This document shows positions 1-7,339 of a stretch of 29,910 bases of DNA, in pieces; position 1 is the stretch's first letter, and every line of letters begins with the position of its first letter. The translations under genes were made by a program, and so were the position numbers. The DNA is from a virus, in IMG/VR virus record IMGVR_UViG_3300034355_000927, positions 1-29,910 of that record. The stretch is one strand, 5' to 3'. The notes under the pieces are model-generated. The model was given only the letters and a program-made list of their open reading frames with translations, was not told the DNA's origin and did no database searches.

Positions 1-1259
1 CCGACGACCAGCAGATTGTCCGCTTCGGTGGAGGAAAGGCAGAGAGCCGTCCCAAGCCTCCCCCCACTGGAAACCGCCTCGGAAAGCCCAAGCCTCCCAC
101 CTCTGGCATTGGCCGTACCGTGGCTGGTGGAGCTATTGGCGGGATTGCGGGCGGCGTAGTTGGCGAGGCGGGCGGGCAGGAAGACCTGACCGGCAAGATC
201 ACCGCGACAGAGCAGACCATTGCCGATCTCAAGAAGGCAATGGCCGACCTGGATAAGATCACCGACCCCTTTGAGAAGCAGCGGTTCTTGAAAGCTCAGG
301 GCTACTATGCCGGCAAGATCGACGGCAGCATCATGGGCAAGACAACCGAAGGCATGGAACGCTGGAAGGCCAAGAAAGAGGCCGAACTGGAGAAGGCAGA
401 AGCCGAGCGCAAGGATCTCGTGCGGCGTGACGCTTTGCAGAGCAACCGGCCCGATCCGCTTATGATGGCATTGCGTGAGTACGGCCCTGCGGTGCTTGGC
501 ATCGGCGCTCTGTTTGGCATGAAGTACATGCGTGGAGGGGCGGCGAAAGCCTCGATCCAGACAGCAGAAGCGGCGTCCAACAAACTCAACAAGCTGATTA
601 CCAAAGGTCCGGTAACTGGCGCTCTCAACAAGAGAGACGAGAACAGGTTCTCTAACCTCAACAAGCTCTGGCAAAAAGGCGGGGCGAGCAAGGACGAGCT
701 ACCGTTCAAACAGGACAGCGTTGGTAACTACAAGCCGAACGCCAAGGCGAAACTCCCTGAAGAACTGTTTGCCGATAGCGGTGTCTGGCAGACCGTCACC
801 AAGTACGTGAAGGGCAAGGACGTGGCCATCATTCTAGGCGGTGGCCTGGATGTCGCCATCGCTCAGCCATTCATCGACAAGGCCAACGAGAACCTGACCA
901 AAGCCGAAGCTGCATGGAACGACACCCCCAGCGATGAAACGGCCAAGGCGCTGGAAGATGCCAAGAACGAAGTTGCGGCCTACACCCTCTTGCAGCGTAT
1001 CGGCATGGGCGTGGCTGCTGGGCGCATCCTCGGAACGTTTGGCGGCGCATACGCCAAGCCCATGCCGAACATTCCGGGTGCGGCTTCAGAGCAGGCAAAG
1101 CTGAAGCAGTTCATTGCTGGCAGGAAGCCCCCGCCAAAGCCGCGCACTCCTCGGCGTCCCCCGCCTCCGCAGCCAACCCCGGCAGGTCCGACAACCGGCC
1201 TTGGAGGGCCGACGCAGCTACCGCTTCCCCTTAAAGGCGGCGGCAAGAAGAAGCCCTGA
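1..1259 (+). CDS. Putative internal virion/ejection protein, 5'-partial
   Basis: The reading frame is open from the window edge (codons begin at base 3), so the GTG at 120 is probably internal and the gene starts upstream. Counting from 120, residues 55-90 resemble a peptidoglycan-binding type 1 repeat (LKAQGYYAGKIDG then a KT..GM helix). Residues around 120-140, 225-250 and 290-310 are Gly/Ala-rich hydrophobic segments that could cross or insert into membranes. The C-terminus is a Pro/Lys-rich tail (RKPPPKPRTPRRPPPP). Size, repeated hydrophobic segments and position before the tail-fibre gene fit an internal virion or DNA-ejection protein, but this is inference; no family is firmly recognised. 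The same AQG-Y-G-DG-KT motif recurs in the membrane protein at 4575-5819. The 3' end overlaps a convergent small gene by 42 nt. Confidence 0.6.
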   Translation, partial: DDQQIVRFGGGKAESRPKPPPTGNRLGKPKPPTSGIGRTVAGGAIGGIAGGVVGEAGGQEDLTGKITATEQTIADLKKAMADLDKITDPFEKQRFLKAQGYYAGKIDGSIMGKTTEGMERWKAKKEAELEKAEAERKDLVRRDALQSNRPDPLMMALREYGPAVLGIGALFGMKYMRGGAAKASIQTAEAASNKLNKLITKGPVTGALNKRDENRFSNLNKLWQKGGASKDELPFKQDSVGNYKPNAKAKLPEELFADSGVWQTVTKYVKGKDVAIILGGGLDVAIAQPFIDKANENLTKAEAAWNDTPSDETAKALEDAKNEVAAYTLLQRIGMGVAAGRILGTFGGAYAKPMPNIPGAASEQAKLKQFIAGRKPPPKPRTPRRPPPPQPTPAGPTTGLGGPTQLPLPLKGGGKKKP

Positions 1260-1406
1260 CGACAGGCCAAGCGCACTGAGCAACAGGGCGCCATAAGCGA
1301 CGGTCGGGTTCACATAGTTCTGGCCTGAGAAAATCTCAAAGAGGCTCATGATGGCAACCGCCTGCATGAGCGTAATGAACGCCTCGCCTCTGAGTATTCT
1401 GAGCAT
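1218..1406 (-). CDS. Small two-helix membrane protein
   Basis: This is a 62-residue protein with two predicted membrane segments, about residues 10-27 and 36-56, and a basic end (FKGKR). An AGGAG ribosome-binding site lies about 9 nt upstream of the ATG at 1406, which supports real translation. It is convergent with, and overlaps by 42 nt, the preceding + strand gene. It lies on the opposite strand to the surrounding late genes, together with the HNH gene at 1487-2044, like a small inserted cargo unit. Size and topology would fit a holin-like protein, but nothing sequence-specific proves that; the main lysis cassette lies elsewhere at 7336-9442. Confidence 0.6.
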   Translation of the reverse strand: MLRILRGEAFITLMQAVAIMSLFEIFSGQNYVNPTVAYGALLLSALGLSSGLLLAAAFKGKR

Positions 1407-1486
1407 CTGCTGCGTCTCCTAACCGGGCGCAGACCTTAACATATTCGTTAACGCGCGCCAGATTCCGCGCACGGCAAGGGAAGAGA

Positions 1487-2044
1487 CTAAACCCGCCGAC
1501 AGAGGCGGCAGTTACGCCACCCCTCCTTCGTCCAGTAGGTGCTTTCTTCGGTGAATGGATGTCCGTTGGAGCAATGCGTTTTGGCAAGTCGTTTTGCACC
1601 GGACGCCTTGCCACCTAGTGCAAGACCTTCGTGGAAGACGTGCCGATCTGGCGTGACCACATCAGCAAACGGCATACCCTTTGCCGCGCGTGAAACGATG
1701 GTGTCTGTCTTGAGACCGTACTTCTCGGCCAACTCAATTGCGCGATACTGCTGACCTTCAATGGTCACATACACCGCGCGCCTCTGGTTGCGCTGTTGTT
1801 CTTTTCGAGTGGCCCATCGACAATTGTTGGGCTCGTAGTTCCCATCGTTGTTAATGCGGTCAAGGGTCATCCCAGGCGGACGGGGCAGCATATCAGCCTC
1901 GAAATTTTTGTAGACCAGCCATCTCTCGCAAACGGAAATCCCTCGCCCGCCATAGTCTTTGTACTGGCGATTATTGGGATTCCGACAGCGCCCAAGCATG
2001 TCGTTCCAAGCATGAAAGAGCGGCGGCGGATTTGTGTACGGCAT
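1487..2044 (-). CDS. HNH homing endonuclease-like protein
   Basis: The 185-residue product has the layout of a phage free-standing HNH endonuclease. Residues about 10-70 contain W..M..RC.N, YGGRGI.VC.RW and then LDRI.N.G.Y.P.NCRWAT..EQ..N, the core of the HNH/AP2-associated phage nuclease family. The middle (about 90-130) looks like a helix-turn-helix DNA-binding segment. The C-terminus carries CSNGHP...NCRLC, a second zinc-ribbon-like motif. The ATG at 2044 is preferred over the TTG at 2047 because GGAG lies 7 nt upstream. It runs against the surrounding late genes and its start lies 65 nt from the start of the tail-fibre-like gene, a typical placement for a mobile nuclease gene. Role: nicking or cutting DNA to promote its own spread, or DNA processing; family known, function here inferred. 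Confidence 0.85.
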   Translation of the reverse strand: MPYTNPPPLFHAWNDMLGRCRNPNNRQYKDYGGRGISVCERWLVYKNFEADMLPRPPGMTLDRINNDGNYEPNNCRWATRKEQQRNQRRAVYVTIEGQQYRAIELAEKYGLKTDTIVSRAAKGMPFADVVTPDRHVFHEGLALGGKASGAKRLAKTHCSNGHPFTEESTYWTKEGWRNCRLCRRV

Positions 2045-2108
2045 CAACAGCTCCGAGGCTTTCGCACACTATAGCGGAATGCACGGTAATCGCAATGGAG
2101 TACTTCCT

Positions 2109-2966
2109 ATGCCCAGAGACGGCGGAGGGGTGTATAGCTACCCAAGCAGCGGCGCCGCAGTCAGCGGGGCCACGATCAGCAGCACCGCTTACAACACATT
2201 CAGAGCGGACCTTCTGACCGACCTCAACGCAGCCCGCCCTATCTCGGCAGGTGGTACGGGAGCGACGACGGCGGCAACTGCAAGGACCGCGCTGGGAGTG
2301 CAGGCCAGCGATGCGCTGCTTACCGCGATTGCCGCCCTCACGACCTCAGCCGATCGCTTCCTGAAGTTCACAGGCACGGACACGGTTGCGGTGTTTGACC
2401 TGTTCGGCACGGCAAACACGTTCACGGCGACGCAGACGGCTGGACGTTGGGCTGTAGACACCACCGCATACTTCGACCTCAACAGCGGGAACCCGGTCCT
2501 TGCATTTGATGCAACCGACTTCTTCCTGTTCACCAGATCGTCCAGCCTGCTCAGCTATGGCGTCGGCGGCATCACGCCTTGGCAAATCCTTTCGACCGGC
2601 GAGATCGTCGGCTACGATGTCGGCCCCACGCAGACCACGGCGCTTGGCTTTCGCGGCACCATCCTAAACACGCAGAACGCCGACTATACGTTCGTCCTCG
2701 GAGACAGCGCAAAGACGATCTATCATACCAGTGCATCGACGCACACCTACACCATCCCCGCCAATGCCTCTGTCGCCTATCCAATCGGGACGATCATCCA
2801 GATCGAGAACGAGAACGGCGGCGGCAACGTCACCCTGGCGATTACGTCCGATACGCTGCGCTGGGATGCATCGACCGGATCGAGGACCATTGCCGCCAAT
2901 GGCAGCGCGTCGATCAAGAAAGTCGCCAGCACGACATGGCGGCTGGTCGGGGTCGGCATCACATGA
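2109..2966 (+). CDS. Tail-fibre-like protein
   Basis: The start at ATG 2109 (MPRDGGGVYS) is chosen because GGAG lies 8 nt upstream at 2097-2100 and this opening is typical for phage fibre proteins; the frame is open back to 2034 but that would enter the HNH gene. Residues about 20-65 contain an isst.YN..R.Dl..dLN..RPI segment followed by GGTGATTAATARTALG, a motif repeated across phage tail-fibre and receptor-binding proteins. The remaining sequence is beta-rich (Thr, Ser, Gly) and ends with a TILNTQNADYTFVLGD...SIKKVASTTWRLVG block seen at the C-termini of phage fibre proteins. It is 285 residues. It probably forms part of the distal tail that contacts the host surface. The stop overlaps the next ATG (ATGA). 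Confidence 0.75.
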   Translation: MPRDGGGVYSYPSSGAAVSGATISSTAYNTFRADLLTDLNAARPISAGGTGATTAATARTALGVQASDALLTAIAALTTSADRFLKFTGTDTVAVFDLFGTANTFTATQTAGRWAVDTTAYFDLNSGNPVLAFDATDFFLFTRSSSLLSYGVGGITPWQILSTGEIVGYDVGPTQTTALGFRGTILNTQNADYTFVLGDSAKTIYHTSASTHTYTIPANASVAYPIGTIIQIENENGGGNVTLAITSDTLRWDASTGSRTIAANGSASIKKVASTTWRLVGVGIT

Positions 2967-3397
2967 GCGGCGCGCTTCTGGCTCATGCAGCAGTGATGGG
3001 TGGTCCCCGCATTACGCTGGAGCCGACCTATACAGTCACAGACATCACGGTTTCACCGACAGATGCAAGCGCTCAATTCCAGCTTCAAAGCGATGGCGAC
3101 GTTGCGCGGATCACGGTCACGACAGGCGGCGGCGGTACGGTTGATGTAGGCGACTGGATCACGCCCATATCTGCTGCTGGCGCAAACTACGAGGTTCGCG
3201 CAACCGTCAACAGCGGGTCACTGACCAGCGGGACAACTGGATCATGGCTTGCGCTCAGCTCGACGCAAACGTGGACGTTGACACAGACGACAGTTGCATC
3301 TTCCGCATGTGAATTGTTGATCGAAATCAGGAACACATCAACGACGATTGTGATGGATTCCTCGACGGTCACGCTTCAAGCCGAAAAATCCCTCTGA
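2963..3397 (+). CDS. Beta-rich phage structural protein, hypothetical
   Basis: A 144-residue protein starting at ATG 2963, which overlaps the stop of the tail-fibre-like gene by 4 nt, so the two are translationally coupled. The sequence is dominated by alternating Thr/Ser/Val/Ile stretches (TVTDITVSPTDASAQFQL, TITT-like and SGTTGSWLAL segments), suggesting one or two Ig-like beta-sandwich domains. No Cys-rich, membrane or enzymatic motif is seen. Coupling to the fibre gene suggests a fibre-associated or baseplate-associated virion protein. The family is not recognised. Confidence 0.65.
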   Translation: MSGALLAHAAVMGGPRITLEPTYTVTDITVSPTDASAQFQLQSDGDVARITVTTGGGGTVDVGDWITPISAAGANYEVRATVNSGSLTSGTTGSWLALSSTQTWTLTQTTVASSACELLIEIRNTSTTIVMDSSTVTLQAEKSL

Positions 3398-3410
3398 GGT
3401 GGATCGTCAG

Positions 3411-4103
3411 ATGAACATTGAATCCGAGATCGAAGCGATTATGGGCGATGCCGGTTGGGCAACGTCAGTGTCCCGTCATGGCGAGCCACTTCCCTTTGCG
3501 CGCCTTGAGGGAGCGTACTGGATCGTCAATGGCAGGCCGAACGGCGTCGATGATCATGTCGGGGTTGCTGGACCCGGCGCGGAATATCACGATCCGGTTG
3601 CGCTGGCCTATGCGCTTGTCGATCGCGCCAAGAGCCTCCAGCGTGCGCAGGCGGCGCTTGTTGCAACTGCGGCGCTTTCCGTCGTTGCGCCTGTCGTCGT
3701 CGAGCCCGTTATCGTGGAGCCTGTCGAAGCGATTGCAGAGCCCGTCCCCACGGTTGACCTCGCAGCCGAGAACGAAGCCCTGCGTCGGCGCATTGCAGAA
3801 CTTGAGGCAATGGAAGCCCCGCTGCTTCCCGCCCCTGATGCGCTGATGTCGGACTATGGGCCTGTCGGTGAGGGCTATGATGACGTAACCGGCGACATGC
3901 TTCTCGATGCTTTCGAGCAGGACGAGGCGGAAGCCGTGGCGGTCATCCAGGTTCTGTCAGCGACACGCCAGCGTCACTTGAGTGAGCAACTGAACGTCGA
4001 GAAGGCGCGGCTGCGTCGAGAACACATGCTGACGGATCAGGCCAATCCGCGTGAGGCATCGATCGACCGTCTGCTTGGGCTGCTGACGCGACGCGGTGAT
4101 TGA
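3411..4103 (+). CDS. Hypothetical acidic protein with VEP repeats and coiled coil
   Basis: The ATG at 3411 is preferred, with a GAGGTGG Shine-Dalgarno 8 nt upstream (3396-3402); an in-frame GTG at 3399 would sit inside that site. The 230-residue product has an N-terminal globular part with a YWIVNGRPNGVDDH segment, a central Ala/Val/Pro region with short repeats (VEPVIVEPVEAIAEPV), a short coiled coil (AAENEALRRRIAELEAME) and an acidic helical C-terminus. No transmembrane segment is clear. It stands first in the row of genes leading to the membrane protein, Hsp70 and endolysin. The family is not recognised; a virion-associated or lysis-timing role would be a guess. Confidence 0.65.
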   Translation: MNIESEIEAIMGDAGWATSVSRHGEPLPFARLEGAYWIVNGRPNGVDDHVGVAGPGAEYHDPVALAYALVDRAKSLQRAQAALVATAALSVVAPVVVEPVIVEPVEAIAEPVPTVDLAAENEALRRRIAELEAMEAPLLPAPDALMSDYGPVGEGYDDVTGDMLLDAFEQDEAEAVAVIQVLSATRQRHLSEQLNVEKARLRREHMLTDQANPREASIDRLLGLLTRRGD

Positions 4104-4126
4104 GGGACTGAGCTACGGGGCGGGCA

Positions 4127-4555
4127 ATGACCGAGATACTTCACCGCGAGATCGCAGAGATCGAGCGGCAGCGCGATGCGTTTGCGCGCCTTGATCGCAT
4201 TGGCAACGCCGAGCGCGATCTGGCGGTCTTGAGAACGCGGTTCGAGGCGGCGTTCGACACGTTCCTCAAAGAGCTTGAGCGATCGGTTTCGGGCGAAGAC
4301 CTGAAAGAGTTGAAGCGTGAATGGGAGATGGCATTGCGTGACGCAATGAACGGCGTTTCTGACTTGGTGAAAACGGCAAACGATGCGCAGTCAGCGGCCA
4401 TAATCAGCCGTGTCGAGATGATGCTTCTGCATCAGCACGAGCGCGCTGCGGAGGAAAGCAAGCGCACACGGCAGGAGTTCATCCGCTACGTGGTCGGCTT
4501 CGCGCTGACCATCCTGAGCGCGCTGCTGATCTTCTGGATCACAGAACGCGCTTAG
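4127..4555 (+). CDS. Coiled-coil protein with C-terminal membrane anchor
   Basis: A 142-residue, highly charged helical protein. Residues 1-115 are almost entirely heptad-like Glu/Arg/Leu/Ala sequence (REIAEIERQRDAFARL and later LHQHERAAEESKR), predicting a long coiled coil. Residues about 120-138 (VVGFALTILSALLIFWI) form one membrane helix followed by a very short TERA end, giving a tail-anchored topology with the coiled coil probably in the cytoplasm. It lies directly upstream of the polytopic membrane protein and could be its partner. It resembles spanin or holin-regulator architecture only in outline; the family is not recognised. Confidence 0.7.
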   Translation: MTEILHREIAEIERQRDAFARLDRIGNAERDLAVLRTRFEAAFDTFLKELERSVSGEDLKELKREWEMALRDAMNGVSDLVKTANDAQSAAIISRVEMMLLHQHERAAEESKRTRQEFIRYVVGFALTILSALLIFWITERA

Positions 4556-4574
4556 CGCAACACAGGGGCAGGGC

Positions 4575-5819
4575 ATGGGCAAGTTTCTGGACACTTTCCT
4601 CGAATTTAAGAACGAGGCAGACGCGACCCGCAAGGGCGCGTTGCTGGCCGTCATCATCATCACGTTTGGCCTCGCCTCTCTGAGTGTCACTGGCGTCGTC
4701 GCAACTGCCCACTGGTCGTGGCTTTCTGCGCTGCCAATCATCGCGCTGGTTTTCGCGGTCCTCGGCGCTGAACTGCTCGCGACCGTGGCGTTCATCAGGA
4801 TGCTCACGGCATCCACAATGTGGCGCAAAGTGGCGGGCTCTTTCATCTTTCTCGGCTTGGCCGCGATCGGCGTACACAATGCTGAGAATGGGGCGAAGGT
4901 CGTCTGGCCAGAACGGTTCGCTGTCTCATCCAGCAGGCTTGCAGCAGAGGCTGAGCTTGCCGGCGAGGAAGCGGCAACACTGGCGACGGCGCAGGAAGCA
5001 GCCATCGGCGGGACCGGCGCAGAGCTTGAGCGTGTCAGGACGCAGATTGCAGAGCTTCGCACCGAACAGACCGTCATGGCGAGCATGTCCCCCGAGGGCA
5101 TCAGCAAGGCTCAAAGCCTCCTGCTTGCCCAAGGGCTATACTTCGGCAGCGTGGACGGCATCCGGCAGGACAAAACGGAAAGCGCCATGCGTGCGCGGGG
5201 CGAAGCTATCCAAGGCGAACTGGCAACGCTCAGGGCGCGTGAGGATGGCCTCATGGCGGGGCAGGCGAGCCCCGTACAGCAGGCCAACACCGACAAGCGG
5301 CTCCTACAGATCGAGAACGCTGATAAGGCTACTGCGGCGTGGTGGGCGTGGCTGTGGCTGATCATTATGCTGTGCGTTCTGGAAAGCGCTCGCTCGCTGT
5401 CCCTGTGGGCGCTCATCACCGACATCAGCTCAACGGATGCCAAGCGCGACCGGGAGTGGACCGACGAGCTTGCAGCACTGCGACACCAGCAGGAGCGGGC
5501 GCGGATCATTGCGGAGACGAACGCTGCGGTTGCAGCCTACTCAGCCCCGCCTGAGCCTGTAGCTGCCCCGCCTGTAGCGGTTGAGCCTCCCCCGGCCATC
5601 GAACTAGCCCCAGAGCCAGAACCCGCACCAGTGGTCACGCCAGAGCCTGAGCCGATCGTTCTGGTCGAGCCGGTTGAGATGACGGAGCAGGAGCGCCGCT
5701 CACGTCTGGGCGGGCTTGCGGCTCAACATCAGCGCCGGGCCGACAAGACCGAGCGCCTGCTTGTCATCGGGCCGACTTCGACAATTGACACACCCATCAT
5801 GCAGGTGGCCGCAGAATGA
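4575..5819 (+). CDS. Polytopic membrane protein with peptidoglycan-binding-like motif
   Basis: This 414-residue protein has predicted membrane helices at about 21-43, 50-76 and 86-102, a helical Ala/Glu-rich stretch (120-250), a fourth helix at about 255-278 and a Pro/Glu-rich tail (315-372, PEPEPAP-type repeats). Residues 177-216 contain LLAQGLYFGSVDGI...KTESAM, resembling a peptidoglycan-binding type 1 repeat and matching the motif in the first gene of the window. If the N-terminus is cytoplasmic, three helices place residues 103-254, with this motif, in the periplasm and the Pro-rich tail in the cytoplasm (inference). Its stop overlaps the Hsp70 start by 4 nt (ATGA), so the two are co-translated. 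It may be an envelope-sensing or anchoring partner of the lysis machinery. Confidence 0.7.
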   Translation: MGKFLDTFLEFKNEADATRKGALLAVIIITFGLASLSVTGVVATAHWSWLSALPIIALVFAVLGAELLATVAFIRMLTASTMWRKVAGSFIFLGLAAIGVHNAENGAKVVWPERFAVSSSRLAAEAELAGEEAATLATAQEAAIGGTGAELERVRTQIAELRTEQTVMASMSPEGISKAQSLLLAQGLYFGSVDGIRQDKTESAMRARGEAIQGELATLRAREDGLMAGQASPVQQANTDKRLLQIENADKATAAWWAWLWLIIMLCVLESARSLSLWALITDISSTDAKRDREWTDELAALRHQQERARIIAETNAAVAAYSAPPEPVAAPPVAVEPPPAIELAPEPEPAPVVTPEPEPIVLVEPVEMTEQERRSRLGGLAAQHQRRADKTERLLVIGPTSTIDTPIMQVAAE

Positions 5820-7339
5820 AACTCTCTCGCGTGGTCGGAATCGACTTAGGTAGCTCGAACAGCAGCATCGCCTGGTACAACGGGCGCGTGCCAGAAGTCA
5901 TCTCCGTCGATGGCTCGCCGCTCATGCCTTCGGTCGTCACTATCGTCCCCGCTGACGCCGTAGGGCCGGGCGAGAGCCAAATCTTTGTCGGCCTTGACGG
6001 CATCGAAAGCGGCAAGCGTTTCCCCGATTTCTGCTTCAGGCTGGCAAAGCGGAAGCTGGGTGAAATGTGGCACCCGGACGAAGATCAGGGCTACCAGACG
6101 GTAGGCGCTCCCGATGGCACGCTGCACTATCAAGGACCGGACAATCACACCTACAGCCCCGTCGAAATCTGCTCGATGCTCATTGCCAAGCTGCTCGATG
6201 CGGCGACGGCAAAGTGGAAGGGCGAGAAGCCGGATGCGGCGGTGATCTGCGTCCCGGCCACGTTCTCTCCAAGCCAGCGCAAGGCGGTTGAGGAAGCAGG
6301 CCGGATGGCGGGCCTTGCCTATGTCGAGCTGATGGACGAGCCGACCGCGGCAGCGCTCGCATATGGCTACGATTTCAAAAAAGTTCGTCGCATTGCCGTC
6401 CTCGATGTGGGAGGAGGCACAACTGACGTCTCCATAATTCAGACAGGCTCTGGCCTCGTCACTGTGCTTGGCACAGGCGGGTCCAGTATCACGGGCGGGA
6501 GCGATGTGGACGCCATCCTTGGCAGGTACATCGTCAACAAGTGGGCGACGGATCACGAGGGAACGGATCTTGCCGTTGATGACACGGCGATGAGCCTTGT
6601 TCTTCAGGAAGCGGAGGACGTGAAAAAGCGCCTCTCGCGCAAGGTCAAGTCGGAGTTCCGCATCAAGGATTTCGACCGAAGCCCAGGCGGGACGGACCTC
6701 CACATGGACTACATTGTCGATCGTCCGTTGCTGGAACATCTCTCGCAGGACTTGCTTAAGCGGATGCGCGCTGCCTGCCTCGTCGCCATCGCAGAGGCTA
6801 CGCGGAAGGACGCCAATTTCTCAGCTAGGCGTGACTTGAATGACGTGGTCCTCGTCGGTGGTGGATCGAGAATGCCGGCCGTGCAAGCGATGGCGCGCGA
6901 TGTGTTCGGGCAGGAAGCCAAGACCGACATCGACTGCGAGATTGCCGTGGCGCTTGGCGCTGCGATCCGTGCCGCTGTGCTTGAGGGCCGGAAGTCCGAT
7001 CTGACGGTACAGGACATCCTTGCCTACAACGTCGCCATCGAGGTTTACGACAAGGTCGAGGGCGTGGCGTCCGTCATCATCCCCCGTGGCACGCCATATC
7101 CGAGTGAGAAGGAAGCGGCGTTCTTCCTCACCAACCGCGAGCCGGGTCAGGACGTCATGCCTGTACGCATCGTGGCAGGCGACCATGACCGCGCCGCTTC
7201 CTGTGAGCTGCTTCACAGCATCAACGTGCCGCTTGAGCCAAGCGAACCGCGCGCAGCGCGTGTGCCGTTCACGGTCGGCCTCAACAGCCGCGGCGAGGCG
7301 TATGGTCGTGTCGGCGAAATCGAGTGGGGCTCAACGTGA
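5816..7339 (+). CDS. Phage-encoded Hsp70 (DnaK-like) ATPase lacking the lid
   Basis: A 507-residue Hsp70 family protein. The nucleotide-binding domain spans about 1-395: phosphate-1 loop GIDLGSSNSSIAW (8-20), a Lys in FRLAKRKLG near 78 matching the catalytic Lys of DnaK, VPATFSPSQRKAV (146-158), DEPTAAALAYG (174-184), phosphate-2 LDVGGGTTD (196-204) and adenosine motif VLVGGGSRMPAV (345-356). A beta substrate-binding domain follows (about 400-500; AYNVAIEV, IIPRGTPYP). The protein ends where the alpha-helical lid of DnaK (about 638 residues) would begin, and no DnaJ or GrpE gene is visible. Key nucleotide residues are intact, so ATPase activity is likely. It overlaps both its upstream membrane-protein gene and the downstream endolysin by 4 nt, placing it inside the lysis operon. 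Client and role are unknown. Confidence 0.93.
   Translation: MKLSRVVGIDLGSSNSSIAWYNGRVPEVISVDGSPLMPSVVTIVPADAVGPGESQIFVGLDGIESGKRFPDFCFRLAKRKLGEMWHPDEDQGYQTVGAPDGTLHYQGPDNHTYSPVEICSMLIAKLLDAATAKWKGEKPDAAVICVPATFSPSQRKAVEEAGRMAGLAYVELMDEPTAAALAYGYDFKKVRRIAVLDVGGGTTDVSIIQTGSGLVTVLGTGGSSITGGSDVDAILGRYIVNKWATDHEGTDLAVDDTAMSLVLQEAEDVKKRLSRKVKSEFRIKDFDRSPGGTDLHMDYIVDRPLLEHLSQDLLKRMRAACLVAIAEATRKDANFSARRDLNDVVLVGGGSRMPAVQAMARDVFGQEAKTDIDCEIAVALGAAIRAAVLEGRKSDLTVQDILAYNVAIEVYDKVEGVASVIIPRGTPYPSEKEAAFFLTNREPGQDVMPVRIVAGDHDRAASCELLHSINVPLEPSEPRAARVPFTVGLNSRGEAYGRVGEIEWGST

Noticed and set aside
2034-2108. N-terminal extension of the tail-fibre-like protein
   Set aside because: It would overlap the HNH gene, and a good ribosome-binding site precedes ATG 2109, which begins a typical fibre N-terminus.
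4391-5107. 238-codon minus-strand frame opposite the membrane protein
   Set aside because: Low-complexity Ala/Ser/Thr product opposite two genes with good starts and coupling; treated as a shadow.
6076-6084. HPD tripeptide suggesting a J-domain fused to the Hsp70
   Set aside because: The WHPDED motif lies within the nucleotide-binding domain and lacks the helical hairpin of a J-domain.
5846-6739. 297-codon minus-strand frame inside the Hsp70 gene
   Set aside because: Antisense to a gene with unambiguous family motifs; codon-bias shadow in high-GC DNA.
5816-7339. MreB/ParM/FtsA-type actin homologue instead of Hsp70
   Set aside because: The DEPTAAALAYG and GGGSRMPAV motifs and the C-terminal beta domain are specific to Hsp70.
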